Shown: positions 35,060-43,766 of the stretch, in pieces | Layout of the letters: every line of letters starts with the position of its first letter | Position numbering within the stretch: the first letter of the stretch is position 1 | Assembly (NCBI GenBank): GCA_963772965.1 | Contig: CAVYZU010000003.1 | Span: 62,001 to 126,000 of the forward strand | Direction: 5' to 3' | DNA from: AP-15 sp963772965 | Lineage (GTDB): Bacteria > Pseudomonadota > Alphaproteobacteria > ATCC43930 > CGMCC-115725 | Length of the DNA: 64,000 bases | Notes under the pieces: model-generated | Databases searched by the model: none | What the model was told of the DNA's origin: nothing | What the model saw: only the letters and a program-made list of their open reading frames with translations | Made by a program: the position numbers and the translations under genes

Positions 35060-35746
35060 ATGACAGTTAATGGCACCCCCGTAGTAGTTATAACAAACAC
35101 TGATACCCGCGAGATCGATAATCTCCGGCTCTCAGCAAACTTCCTGATAAATGGTGAACCATATTATGATTACGAAGACCACGGAACCTTCAACCAGGTC
35201 AGCGTAGATGGCCTGAGCGGAGAAAACGGTACCTGGAACGGAAGCCAGTGGGTTGGTAATTTCCTCCACTCTGAAAAAAATCAATCTACTGCGGCTGTCT
35301 TACGAGCGTTAAATCAGGCGGAGGCGCAGACCGGTTATGATCCATGGCCCCCAGACGACAACATATTACCAAATATAACGATCATGAATGAAGACGGACG
35401 TAGTATCACGGGGCTGCGTGTAACTGCTAGTTTCACGATCGCCGGACAACCATACATTGACTACGAGGACATCGGAAACTTCGACCGGCGCTATATTCTG
35501 GAGTTGAACGGGGAGAATGGCACTTGGGACGGTGTCCACTGGGTGGGGAACTTCCTTGTTACCAAAGGGTCCGGCTTCGATACCCAAATAGACCCGGGCC
35601 TCCTGACGTTCCTCAATATCCTGGTTATAATCTGCATGGCGGCCAACGTTGCCGCCGCTGTAGCCGGTGCAGCCGCTGAGATTAAGCGCGGCGGTGAGGG
35701 AGATTCTGCAGGAGGGGGAGGTTGGAAACCCAGCCAGGTCTGGTAA
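35060..35746 (+). CDS. Hypothetical protein with two copies of a ~63-residue domain and a C-terminal hydrophobic segment
   Basis: From ATG 35060 (strong AAGGAG upstream) the protein has 228 residues. It contains an internal duplication: copy 1, about residues 10-72, includes NLRLSANFLINGEPYYDYED and SGENGTWNGSQWVGNF; copy 2, about 105-170, includes GLRVTASFTIAGQPYIDYED and NGENGTWDGVHWVGNF. The conserved YxDYED and GENGTWxGxxWVGNF cores suggest a small beta-rich ligand- or metal-binding fold. Near the C-terminus is a hydrophobic stretch (LLTFLNILVIICMAANVAAA) followed by a Gly-rich polar tail. No export signal at the N-terminus. Codon use is less GC-biased than its neighbours, suggesting transfer. 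No known family recognised. Confidence 0.65.
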   Translation: MTVNGTPVVVITNTDTREIDNLRLSANFLINGEPYYDYEDHGTFNQVSVDGLSGENGTWNGSQWVGNFLHSEKNQSTAAVLRALNQAEAQTGYDPWPPDDNILPNITIMNEDGRSITGLRVTASFTIAGQPYIDYEDIGNFDRRYILELNGENGTWDGVHWVGNFLVTKGSGFDTQIDPGLLTFLNILVIICMAANVAAAVAGAAAEIKRGGEGDSAGGGGWKPSQVW

Positions 35747-35792
35747 AGGCTTGATGCCACCTAATCTAAATTAGGTCGGCGAAATCTAGCCA

Positions 35793-36332
35793 GTGTGTGA
35801 AGAGCTCACAGAGCTCCTTCTGCAAACAGTCGCAGTTATGGATCGGTCTGCGAGTTATGGAGCGCAGACTAACGCCAGCCAGTCCGCGATCCACGCAGGC
35901 CTAATGTCATCAGCGCTGGCACCGAAATTGGGAGTAAAAGTCATGCCAGGGTTCGTACAGCCTACCATCTGGAATCTCTCCAACACCGCAACCAGCCTTC
36001 AGGTGAGCTATTCCGTCGCCGGGCCTAATCTCCATTATCATCAAGGTCCCGTCGTCCAAGATTTCACTGGGGACCAAATCCGTGTGGCGGAAGTGCCTGA
36101 TCTCGGAACATTGGTCAGTGTAACAATCCATATGACGGTCGATAGCGGCTCGACGACATTCACGTTGCTTCTCCCTCGCGTCAACCTACCTGCACCACCG
36201 GCTTTACCTGCAGCCGTGCCGGTCACCACGGACGGGATTACGACACTCCACCGGTTTTCCACGGTACTGGCCCTGCAACATGGGGAACAGGAAACCTACA
36301 CGGTGACCCCGCTTCAGGGCACAGCCAGCTGA
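35793..36332 (+). CDS. Hypothetical beta-rich protein, partner of the duplicated-domain gene
   Basis: 179 residues from GTG 35793; ATG 35838 is an alternative, and neither has a good ribosome site. The first 45 residues are polar and helical; the rest alternates short hydrophobic strands (TIWNLSNTATSLQVSYSVAG, LGTLVSVTIHMTVDSGSTTF, TFTLLLPRVNLPAPPALPAA), resembling an immunoglobulin-like or jelly-roll fold. It begins 46 bases after the previous gene on the same strand, so the two are probably one transcript. No signal peptide and no recognised family. Its role is unknown. Confidence 0.5.
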   Translation: MCEELTELLLQTVAVMDRSASYGAQTNASQSAIHAGLMSSALAPKLGVKVMPGFVQPTIWNLSNTATSLQVSYSVAGPNLHYHQGPVVQDFTGDQIRVAEVPDLGTLVSVTIHMTVDSGSTTFTLLLPRVNLPAPPALPAAVPVTTDGITTLHRFSTVLALQHGEQETYTVTPLQGTAS

Positions 36333-36460
36333 ACGGACGCGGGTGTATTCGGCTTGAATGCTTTCAGCGCCACAAGCTGCCACGAAGATGCACTACGGCG
36401 TCGGACATCTCCGCAGAAATACGCGGGTGGCCGGCGCCATATCAAGCCAAGGAGATGAAG

Positions 36461-36529
36461 ATGACAGTTCCTGGTCTGAACACAGAGAGCGGTAAATGGG
36501 ACGGAACCAATTGACTCGGGTCATTCGCC
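36461..36529 (+). pseudogene. Broken third copy of the duplicated-domain family (Trp codon to stop)
   Basis: AAGGAGATGAAG then ATGACAGTT mirrors the leader and start of the 35060 gene (AAGGAGATCAGA then ATGACAGTT). The frame reads MTVPGLNTESGKWDGTN and hits TGA at 36512-36514, then continues LGSFA. Aligned to the domain core LNGENGTWDGVHWVGNF, the stop falls exactly where the conserved Trp (TGG) should be. Only the end of one domain remains, so this is a deletion relic or a 17-residue peptide gene. Confidence 0.55.
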
Positions 36530-36595
36530 GCAATTTCACCGTGGGCAAGCGGATTGGCAATGACCCGGATTCCACAGTCGCGCGCGGGCGCCTCT

Positions 36596-38227
36596 TTAGC
36601 GCCAGGCGGGGGGTGAGGCGACTTCGCCGGTGGTGTCGTTGAGAAGGAGCGGGAGGTCGTCGCGGCTATTGGGGTAGCGGTCGTCGAAATCGAACAGGCC
36701 CGCGATCGAGCCGGCGAACTGGTCGAACGAGCCTTGACCGGCCGGCACACCGTTCGGGTTGTCGAGCGAGTCGATCCGGCCGGTTTGCCAGTTATCCTCG
36801 ATAAAGCGCAATACCGAAGTCGTATCGAGCGTCGCGTGATCGACGTAATTGCGCTTTGCGTAAGGCGAGATCACCAGGAACGGTAAGCGCTGGCCATAGC
36901 CGCAGCGGTCGTTGAACGCCCCCGCGGGCGGCGGCACGGTGGCGCAAATACTGTCCTCCACGGGATCGTTCGAGTGGTTGATGATCGGCGACATGACGTG
37001 ATCGTACCAGCCATCGCTGTCGTCATAAGTGACGATGATCGCCATGTTCGGCCAATACCGCGATTGCTGCAATACATTGATCGTGTTGACCAGGAATGTC
37101 TGCTCCAACAGCGCACCCGATGTCATCGGATGGCCGGTCTCGGTTGCCGGCGCCTTGAGGAAACTGACGGTCGGCAGGTTACCCGCTTTGAGCGCCGCCC
37201 AGAACGCGCCCAGATCGTATTGGTGGTTGGCCTGGTCGCCCTGATGGCCGATCAGGGCTACCGAACTCGGCGGCAGATGATGGGGGTTGGCGGTCGATGG
37301 GTAATATTGGAACGGGTCGTAATGCCCGTCATACTCCGAGTTGCAAACGGCGTGGGTCGGGGTCGAGCCGGCCTGTGCGGTGAAATCGCCATAAAACCAA
37401 CCCCAGGTAATCCCGGCGTTGTTGAGCAGATCGCCGACATTGTGGCCGGTCATCTGCACCGTCGCGACTGGCGGCGAGATGCAATCATCGAGGGTTGAGG
37501 ACAGATTGGCGACGACCGAACCGTTGCGGATGACGTAGCTCGTGGTGGATCCGGCCTTCAGCTCGTTGGATATGAGGGTTTGATGCGTCTGGCCGGAGAT
37601 CAGGTTGAGGTAGCCCATGACTGTGGTGCCGAACTCGGTGTCAAAGAAATTGTCGCTCATGGCAAAGTGCTGGGCATAGTTCCACAAAGCCGTAACGGTG
37701 TTGCCGTCGTAATAGCCCATGCCGATCGAGACCTGACACGCGGCTTCATCGTCGCTCGCCGGCTCCGCGGCGGCGCTGGTGTATTTGGGAAACGCGTCCA
37801 TCAGGCCGAAGTCAAAGGCCTGCTGCTCGGCCTTATAGGCATTGCTGTTGTCACAATCGAGCGTGCCTTGGCTGCGGTCGAGTCGGAACGGATTGCTCGC
37901 GCTCGATGTGCTCGTATTATTCGCCGGATTGAGGAAGTTGGGATTGTCGGTCAGCAAGACACCGTCCGGCTGGCCTTCGACCAAAGTGCCGAGCACATTG
38001 ACCCTGGGCGTGTCGTCCTGCGCCTCGAAGCGCGGCTCGCCCGGCGGGTTGAGCGCCACCGGATAGGTCGCGAAATAATGGTCGAAGGAATTGTTTTCCT
38101 GAAAAATCACGACGAGATGCTGGATCGGCGTCGTGGTCGTGCTAGCGGGCGGCGCCGCGGCAACAGCGGCCACGGTTGCGGCGAGGAGCACGAGGCTCAG
38201 CAAGAACGTGCTTCCGATCGTCTTCAT
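36596..38227 (-). CDS. Secreted phosphoesterase (phospholipase C / acid phosphatase AcpA-like)
   Basis: Hydrolyses phosphate esters outside the cytoplasm. ATG 38227 (MKTIGSTFLLSLVLLAATVA) starts a good Sec signal peptide, cleaved near AAAPPAS; five extra codons upstream are less likely. The 543-residue mature architecture fits the PF04185 phosphoesterase family: HLVVIFQENNSFDHYFATYP holds the metal-binding Glu/Asn, DEAACQVSIGMGYYDG and AMSDNFFDTEFGTTVMGYLN follow, and the C-terminal metal site is IVTYDDSDGWYDHVMSPIIN. Closest to short acid-phosphatase-like members, not to the longer haemolytic PlcH. It is convergent with the small-gene cluster and flanked by the IS element upstream. Phosphate scavenging is the likely role. 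Confidence 0.88.
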   Translation of the reverse strand: MKTIGSTFLLSLVLLAATVAAVAAAPPASTTTTPIQHLVVIFQENNSFDHYFATYPVALNPPGEPRFEAQDDTPRVNVLGTLVEGQPDGVLLTDNPNFLNPANNTSTSSASNPFRLDRSQGTLDCDNSNAYKAEQQAFDFGLMDAFPKYTSAAAEPASDDEAACQVSIGMGYYDGNTVTALWNYAQHFAMSDNFFDTEFGTTVMGYLNLISGQTHQTLISNELKAGSTTSYVIRNGSVVANLSSTLDDCISPPVATVQMTGHNVGDLLNNAGITWGWFYGDFTAQAGSTPTHAVCNSEYDGHYDPFQYYPSTANPHHLPPSSVALIGHQGDQANHQYDLGAFWAALKAGNLPTVSFLKAPATETGHPMTSGALLEQTFLVNTINVLQQSRYWPNMAIIVTYDDSDGWYDHVMSPIINHSNDPVEDSICATVPPPAGAFNDRCGYGQRLPFLVISPYAKRNYVDHATLDTTSVLRFIEDNWQTGRIDSLDNPNGVPAGQGSFDQFAGSIAGLFDFDDRYPNSRDDLPLLLNDTTGEVASPPAWR

Positions 38228-38331
38228 GTGTACTGCCCCCAAGCGATTTTGCGGCGATGCTAGGGAGAGGCTGTTGCGGTCTTGTTGCGGTGACGTGTTA
38301 CTTTTGTTGCAATGAAGGGCAGGGGGAACTC

Positions 38332-40230
38332 AGGCCCAACTTCCTCAGTTTGGAGTAAATCGCTCGCTGGAAGCCGCGGAAACGCTAGGGATACGACCGG
38401 GCACGCCAAGGTGTGGTGCTAAATCGGCCAGACGATTGCAATAGATATTGAGGAATTTGCTTGCGGCGGCCCAGAGAATCGTGGTGCTGGTACCGGAGAA
38501 CAAAGGTGCCGCGCCATATTTGTCCGCGTCAAGAAGATTGGAGCCTACGAATACCTCTACCTCGTCGAGAACGCGCGCGAGGGCGGCCGCCACGTGCAGC
38601 GCGTCATCAAGGCGCTCGGCCGGCGCGATGAAGTTGAGGCCTCGGGGCTGATCGATGGGCTGATCGCCTCGGCGGCGCGCCATTCGCGCCGCTCGATCGT
38701 GTTGTCGAGTTTTTATCGCGGCGAATTGCCGGAGCTGCACCGCCTCAGCATCGGACCTGATCTGGTGTTCGGCTGGCTGTGGGCGGAAACAGGATGCCGC
38801 GACGTGCTCAAGAGCCTCGTCTCCGACCGGCGCTTTTCCTTTGATGTCGAGCGCGCCGTCTATCTCACGGTGCTGCACCGGCTGATGATCTCGGGCTCCG
38901 ACCGCCATGCCAGCGACTGGCTGAGCCGGGTACGTGTGCCGGGCACCGATGGGCTCGATCTCGACCACGCCTATAAGGCGATGGCCTGGCTTGGCGAAGT
39001 CGACGCGGCCGGCCGCAGCACCGCCGAGGCCATCGAGGAGGCACTCTATCACCACCGCCAGCCGCTGTTCGGCGCCGTTTCGATCGCGTTTTTCGACACC
39101 ACCAGTTTATGGTTCGAGGGGGCCGGCGGCGAGAGCCTAGGCCAGTACGGCCACTCCAAAGACTATCGCGGTCACCTGAAGCAGGTCGTGCTCGGCATCG
39201 TGCTTGACGACGCCGACCGGCCGATCGCGTCCTTTGTGATGCCCGGCAACACGGCCGACGTGACGCTGTTGTTGCCAGTAGTCAAACGGCTGCGCGAGCG
39301 CTTTGGGATCCTCGATGCTTGCATCGTTGCCGATCGCGGCATGATCAGTGCCGATACCATCGCCGCCCTCGAAGCCGAGAAGATCCAGTACATCCTCGGC
39401 GTGCGCGAACGCACCAGCCGCGAGGTGCGCACCGGGGTCATCGAGGATGATGGCCTCGCCGTGCCGCTCGTCATTCCCCGCCAGAAAGGCGAGACCGAAC
39501 TGGCGATCCGGGAGACGACGATCGCCGGGCGGCGCTACATCATCTGCCGCAACGAGGAGGAAGCCAAAAAGGACGCCGCGGCGCGCGCCGAAATCGTCGC
39601 CGGTCTCGAGCGCAAGCTCGCCCAGGGCGACAAGGCGCTCGTCGCCAACAAGGGTTTTCGTCGCTTCCTGAAGACGCCCGCGGGCGGCGGCTTTGTCATC
39701 GACCGCGCCAAGATCGAGGCCGATACCCGGTTCGACGGTCTCTTCGTGCTGCGCACCAACACCAAGATCGCCGCGCTCCAGATCGTGTTGCGCTACCGCA
39801 ATCTGCTGGCCGTGGAGGACGCCTTCAAAACCGCAAAGGCGCTGCTCGCCACCCGCCCGATCTTCCACAAAACCGACGCCGGCATCCGCGGCCACGTCTT
39901 CTGCACCTTCCTCGCCCTTGTCCTGCGCAAGGAGCTTTTCGACCGGCTCGCCGCCCGTCGCAGCCGGCTCGAATGGCAGCGCATCGTCGACGATCTTGTC
40001 GACCTCAGCGAAATCGATGTCGAACAGGATGGTCGCCGGGCGCGCCTGCGCACCGCGCCAGGCCCGACCATCGACCCGATCTGCCGCGCTATCGGCCTCA
40101 CCCTTCCGCCGGTCTTCCAGGAGATGCCGCCCGCCGCCTGAACCCAAAACCGTGGTGCCTAAAACTTAAAATGGCTTGCAACCCATTGAGTTACCATGCT
40201 GTTCAAAATCAAACTGCGGAACTTGGGTCA
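38332..40230 (+). mobile_element. IS1634-family insertion sequence
   Basis: About 1.9 kb with one transposase gene and imperfect terminal inverted repeats: left GGCCCAACTTCCTCAGTTTG at 38333-38352, and right, read on the other strand, GACCCAAGTTCCGCAGTTTG at 40229-40210. Seventeen of 20 positions match. I could not find a convincing target duplication outside the ends. It lies between two secreted-protein genes without interrupting either. Confidence 0.8.
38594..40141 (+). CDS. IS1634-family transposase (start codon apparently lost)
   Basis: DDE transposase. The annotated frame uses GTG 38594 and gives 515 residues, but homology clearly starts earlier: in the same frame, 38516 onward reads IFVRVKKIGAYEYLYLVENA. 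IS1634 transposases normally begin MFVRVKKIG, so the first codon here is ATA instead of ATG. The catalytic triad regions are FFDTTSLWFEG, CIVADRGMIS and AVEDAFKTAKA. The body is uninterrupted to the stop. With ATA or an internal GTG start the enzyme may be weak or silent. Confidence 0.85.
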   Translation: MQRVIKALGRRDEVEASGLIDGLIASAARHSRRSIVLSSFYRGELPELHRLSIGPDLVFGWLWAETGCRDVLKSLVSDRRFSFDVERAVYLTVLHRLMISGSDRHASDWLSRVRVPGTDGLDLDHAYKAMAWLGEVDAAGRSTAEAIEEALYHHRQPLFGAVSIAFFDTTSLWFEGAGGESLGQYGHSKDYRGHLKQVVLGIVLDDADRPIASFVMPGNTADVTLLLPVVKRLRERFGILDACIVADRGMISADTIAALEAEKIQYILGVRERTSREVRTGVIEDDGLAVPLVIPRQKGETELAIRETTIAGRRYIICRNEEEAKKDAAARAEIVAGLERKLAQGDKALVANKGFRRFLKTPAGGGFVIDRAKIEADTRFDGLFVLRTNTKIAALQIVLRYRNLLAVEDAFKTAKALLATRPIFHKTDAGIRGHVFCTFLALVLRKELFDRLAARRSRLEWQRIVDDLVDLSEIDVEQDGRRARLRTAPGPTIDPICRAIGLTLPPVFQEMPPAA

Positions 40231-40324
40231 GGACGAACACTTGATTTGCACGACCCGTTCGTTCGAGCCGACCGTCTCGGCCGCAGTCACCATGCGCCGG
40301 CCGCCACGGATTCCTGATCGACGA

Positions 40325-43264
40325 TTACCGTGTTGTCTGCGGTGGCCCGGTGAACTCGACGGCGCCGGCGTCGTAGCGGTTCGGCGGTTGCGGGCGCTTG
40401 ATCCGAAGGATGTCCGCCTTTTGCATCGCGGACAGTGAGGCGTCCGGGTGTAAAACGTGCAGGGCGGCCCCGGCGCCGATTGCTGGTGAGCCTGGCTTGA
40501 GCCGCAGATCGAGCGTTGAGCCGGGTGGTGACACCCAGTGCATAAACACCGTATTCGGATCGATGCCATAGGTCGTCCCCGGTAGCGGGTGCGGGGTCAA
40601 TGGGTAATCGCCTCCGTTGTTCGTAAACGCGTTCTTCAAGTAGTCTGGAAATCCGTACATGCCAAGATTGGTTGGCGGCGGCAGATCGCTCAGATTGCCA
40701 AAGTTGTTCGTCTGCGGCAGAACCTCGATAGTCTCGCTAGGGACGAGCTGCGAGTTGTTTACTTGGTAAGTCCCCGGGCCCCAATTGCCAGTACAGGCGC
40801 CGCCACAGCCAGGGCCTTGATTCCCGTTATTGGTGATGATCGTTCCAGCCTGGATGCCGGGGCCAATCAGCGGCTGGAGGTATATGTTCGACGGCAAGGT
40901 AGGGCCGCCGGTCATCAAACTCTGGATACTGGTAATCGTCAGCACGGTTCCAGGGATGCCCGATGGCTTCGGCGAGGTCGAACCATCGTCGATAAACCCG
41001 GTGACGACGCCACCTCGGCCGGCCTCACGATACGCCCAGGGATATTTCCATCCCATGACGATGTTGTTTTGATAAGGTGGTGGCCAATTCCCGCCGTTTC
41101 CGAATTGACCGGCGGCGACATTCCAGTCGGTGAACGCAACGCAGGCAGGACAGTTTCCGGGGCCGATAATCGTATTGTTCCACGCCGCCGCGGGATAATC
41201 ATTCATTGTTGCGGCGCCGGGGGTTGCGGTTGTGGGTCCTCCACCCCGGGCGCAAGTTGACGGTGAAGTGCCACTGCTGTCTGGGCAGCCATTTCCGCGA
41301 TATATGAAAATCGTGTTCACATTCGAGGCCGTATCTGCACCACCGATGCCAACGCCGTTGTCAGATTGGACAATATCGTCAAGATAGACAAATCCACCGT
41401 AGCCGAACCCGGCACCGCAACACAGCACTGGTCCGTTTACCGACCAGAGCTGCAGACGCGAGCCGATGCCCATAAAGTCGCTGAGACCAAGCGCCTGACC
41501 GGAGCCAGAGGACAGATTATTGTTGAAGTTCCCCCAATCCGTGTAGGCGGAGTCGTTGTAAAACGTGACACCGTTTGCCGTATTGACAATGCCGAGCGGT
41601 CGCGACGGATTATTGATCAGGGTATCCTGAAAGCTGTCCCCGGGGGCTGCCGTCATGCTGGCTCCCGCCGCCCCTGTGCCATAATCCCCATTCCAAGAAT
41701 GATAAGCAAAAAGGGGCGCTTCCCCAAAATCGCCGTGATGCAGCATCACGTGGATCGGGTCGGTTTCGCCATTGTGGCCGCTGTAATAGCTTTGCCGGGC
41801 AAGTCCGCCGTACCACACGACGATGTTGATCGGCCAGTAAAACTGGACCTCAGCCCCGCTGCCGTTGGGACCGCCCGGAGCCGCGAGATAAATCTGATGC
41901 GGCCAGACATGCGCGCCCGAGCGGTAAGTGACATTCCCGACGACCGACCAGGTGCAGCCGGAATCGTTGGTCGGCGAGGTCGCGCCGGCGCTTGAGGTGC
42001 AGGGAGTGCCGGGGTATGCGCCAACATTTTCGATGTAGATGACGCCGTTAAAGACGACGATTTGGGAACCGTGAAATACCGTATTGGGCGCCCAGACGAC
42101 GTTGTCGTCGCCCGCCAGCCCGGTCATCGTCGTATAATCGACCGGCGTCAGGCAGGTCCAGGTAATCCCGTTGTCGCTGACCGCCGTGGCTCCCGACCAC
42201 TGCAAGGGGGTGCGGCCGTCGAACCCGGCACCGAAATTTGCGGGCGAGGCGCAACTGGCAAAGCCGTCGGGCTGGCTCGCGCCTGACAGGTAAGGACCGC
42301 CGGTCGCATTGGCTGCCCAGAGATATAGCGGCTGGTTCGAGGCAAAGCTGCCCGGGCTTCCCGGCGTCCACCCCGGCCCCGCCACGACGCGATCACCCGC
42401 AACGTAGGCCGTGTTCGCCTGCCAGCCCGGCGCGTTCGCGAGGTTGATCGGCACCGGCGGGCTGAAGAAGCCAGGATTAGGTGGCGTCGGACTGCCGGCA
42501 TCCCATGCCTCAAAGCCGGCCGGCGGCGTGCCGACAAAACGCCCGGCGAAATTGAACGTGACGTGGTTGGCGGCGCCATTGCTGACAAAGATCGGATAAT
42601 AGGCATAGCCGGGCAAATAAACCGAGACTCCGGTTCCTGCGGTGACCGGTCCATTTGCCGGCCCACCGCAGCCGGCCCCCAGATTTCCCACCGGCGCCGA
42701 GGCCGCGCTGCCGTTCCAGATCGGGCCGCCGCCGCACCCATGCGTGTCGAGCACGTTGGGCGTGAACCATAACTGCGGCGGGTCGGACGTAAGATCGAGC
42801 GCCACCCCCGAGGTCTGCCCGGCCAGCGGCGTCGCCGTCGGGGCGCTGCTGGTTTTCCAATGGAGGTGGTTGCCGTTGGTGCTCCACCCGACGCTGCCAT
42901 ATCCAGGCACCCCACCAAGCGTCGAGTTGTTGAAGACTTTGTCGCTGGCTAAATGAAAAGCCAAGTCGCCGGTGACCCGGTACGGGCCGCCATCACCGTT
43001 GTCGACAAACCCGATCGAAGCTGTGGCGGCCGGCGCGGTGACCCAAGTGACCTCAAAGTAGTATTTTCCCGATGTGTGAAACCGTGGCGAATCAGCACGG
43101 CACCCAGCGCCATTGGCGCCGGTCGCGTTGGTCGTTAACGTAAGACCGCCGCCGGAGACCGTGATCATGCCGCCAGGGGTGCAGTCGGTCGTAAACTTGG
43201 TCGCGTCCGCTCGCGCCGTCGAGGCGACGAAGAGCAGAATTGCGGCGAGCGCCCATCTCCACAT
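40325..43264 (-). CDS. Very large secreted protein: SPRY-like, carbohydrate-binding-like and beta-helix regions
   Basis: Exported protein of 979 residues from ATG 43264 (MWRWALAAILLFVASTARAD is a clear signal peptide; 14 in-frame codons lie upstream). Residues about 40-250 resemble a SPRY fold (GKYYFEVTWVTAPAATASIG, VGWSTNGNHLHWKT). Then two modules resemble CBM5/12 (WQANTAYVAGDRVVAGPGW; VWAPNTVFHGSQIVVFNGVI). The rest is Gly/Asn-rich with repeated strands typical of a right-handed beta-helix, ending LRLKPGSPAIGAGAALHVLH and NRYDAGAVEF, the usual ending of such surface polysaccharide-active proteins. No catalytic residues can be named. With the 44885 gene it probably forms an extracellular glycan-related set. 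Confidence 0.7.
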   Translation of the reverse strand: MWRWALAAILLFVASTARADATKFTTDCTPGGMITVSGGGLTLTTNATGANGAGCRADSPRFHTSGKYYFEVTWVTAPAATASIGFVDNGDGGPYRVTGDLAFHLASDKVFNNSTLGGVPGYGSVGWSTNGNHLHWKTSSAPTATPLAGQTSGVALDLTSDPPQLWFTPNVLDTHGCGGGPIWNGSAASAPVGNLGAGCGGPANGPVTAGTGVSVYLPGYAYYPIFVSNGAANHVTFNFAGRFVGTPPAGFEAWDAGSPTPPNPGFFSPPVPINLANAPGWQANTAYVAGDRVVAGPGWTPGSPGSFASNQPLYLWAANATGGPYLSGASQPDGFASCASPANFGAGFDGRTPLQWSGATAVSDNGITWTCLTPVDYTTMTGLAGDDNVVWAPNTVFHGSQIVVFNGVIYIENVGAYPGTPCTSSAGATSPTNDSGCTWSVVGNVTYRSGAHVWPHQIYLAAPGGPNGSGAEVQFYWPINIVVWYGGLARQSYYSGHNGETDPIHVMLHHGDFGEAPLFAYHSWNGDYGTGAAGASMTAAPGDSFQDTLINNPSRPLGIVNTANGVTFYNDSAYTDWGNFNNNLSSGSGQALGLSDFMGIGSRLQLWSVNGPVLCCGAGFGYGGFVYLDDIVQSDNGVGIGGADTASNVNTIFIYRGNGCPDSSGTSPSTCARGGGPTTATPGAATMNDYPAAAWNNTIIGPGNCPACVAFTDWNVAAGQFGNGGNWPPPYQNNIVMGWKYPWAYREAGRGGVVTGFIDDGSTSPKPSGIPGTVLTITSIQSLMTGGPTLPSNIYLQPLIGPGIQAGTIITNNGNQGPGCGGACTGNWGPGTYQVNNSQLVPSETIEVLPQTNNFGNLSDLPPPTNLGMYGFPDYLKNAFTNNGGDYPLTPHPLPGTTYGIDPNTVFMHWVSPPGSTLDLRLKPGSPAIGAGAALHVLHPDASLSAMQKADILRIKRPQPPNRYDAGAVEFTGPPQTTR

Positions 43265-43766
43265 CAAGTGCGCATCCGTCCTCTCGTGAACGATCCCTAA
43301 AGGCACATCCGGGTATTCAGCGGGACTCCGCCGAGAGGCGGCTTCTGCTGGAAGGGCGCGCTCCCGTCAAGGCTGGTAGTCTGATTTGTGAACGTGTCCA
43401 GTTATGAGAAACCGACTATCGCATTGATCCTAGCATTGCTTGCGATTGCGTGCAGCAGCCTTTAACGATTCGCTGCGTCGTCGGCCGCAACCCTGTTCGC
43501 CAATCCCGCAGCGCATTAGCGACATCAACGATGTTGCGTCGCCGAGCGTCCATTGGCTGAGGGCTGGAAGGGGGCGACAGACCGCCTGCGGACCCGTCAT
43601 ATCAGAACCGCAGAAACGCAATTCCGGCGGCAAAAGCACCATATCGCTGAGGGTACGCCGAGCAATGCAGATGGACCGCGATGCTTTGCATTCGCATTCT
43701 GGCCGCGACCAGGATATAATGCACTGAAGATGGGAATCCTTCACTGCTAGCATCTAATGAAGAGAC
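43265..43766. other. Intergenic region holding a gene relic
   Basis: About 500 bases between the giant beta-helix gene and the glycosyltransferase-like gene. The only feature I can support is the 57-base relic at 43402-43458. A minus-strand frame of 107 codons (43430-43753) and two plus-strand frames have no family signatures. Confidence 0.45.
43402..43458 (-). pseudogene. C-terminal relic of a paralogue of the giant Tat-exported protein
   Basis: The minus strand reads LLHAIASNARINAIVGFS then TAA, matching the last residues of the 44885-48436 protein (WLHAIASNAKTNAIARFS then TGA): 14 of 18 residues match. DNA differences are mostly at third codon positions, which argues for an old coding paralogue and not a recent duplication. 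Upstream of it the frame hits a stop and homology ends. Confidence 0.65.

Noticed and set aside
39137..40147. A 336-codon minus-strand frame inside the IS element
   Set aside because: Antisense shadow of the transposase gene; composition-driven.
43430..43753. A 107-codon minus-strand frame upstream of the beta-helix gene
   Set aside because: It has no homology. The only real coding trace in this stretch is the 57-base relic.
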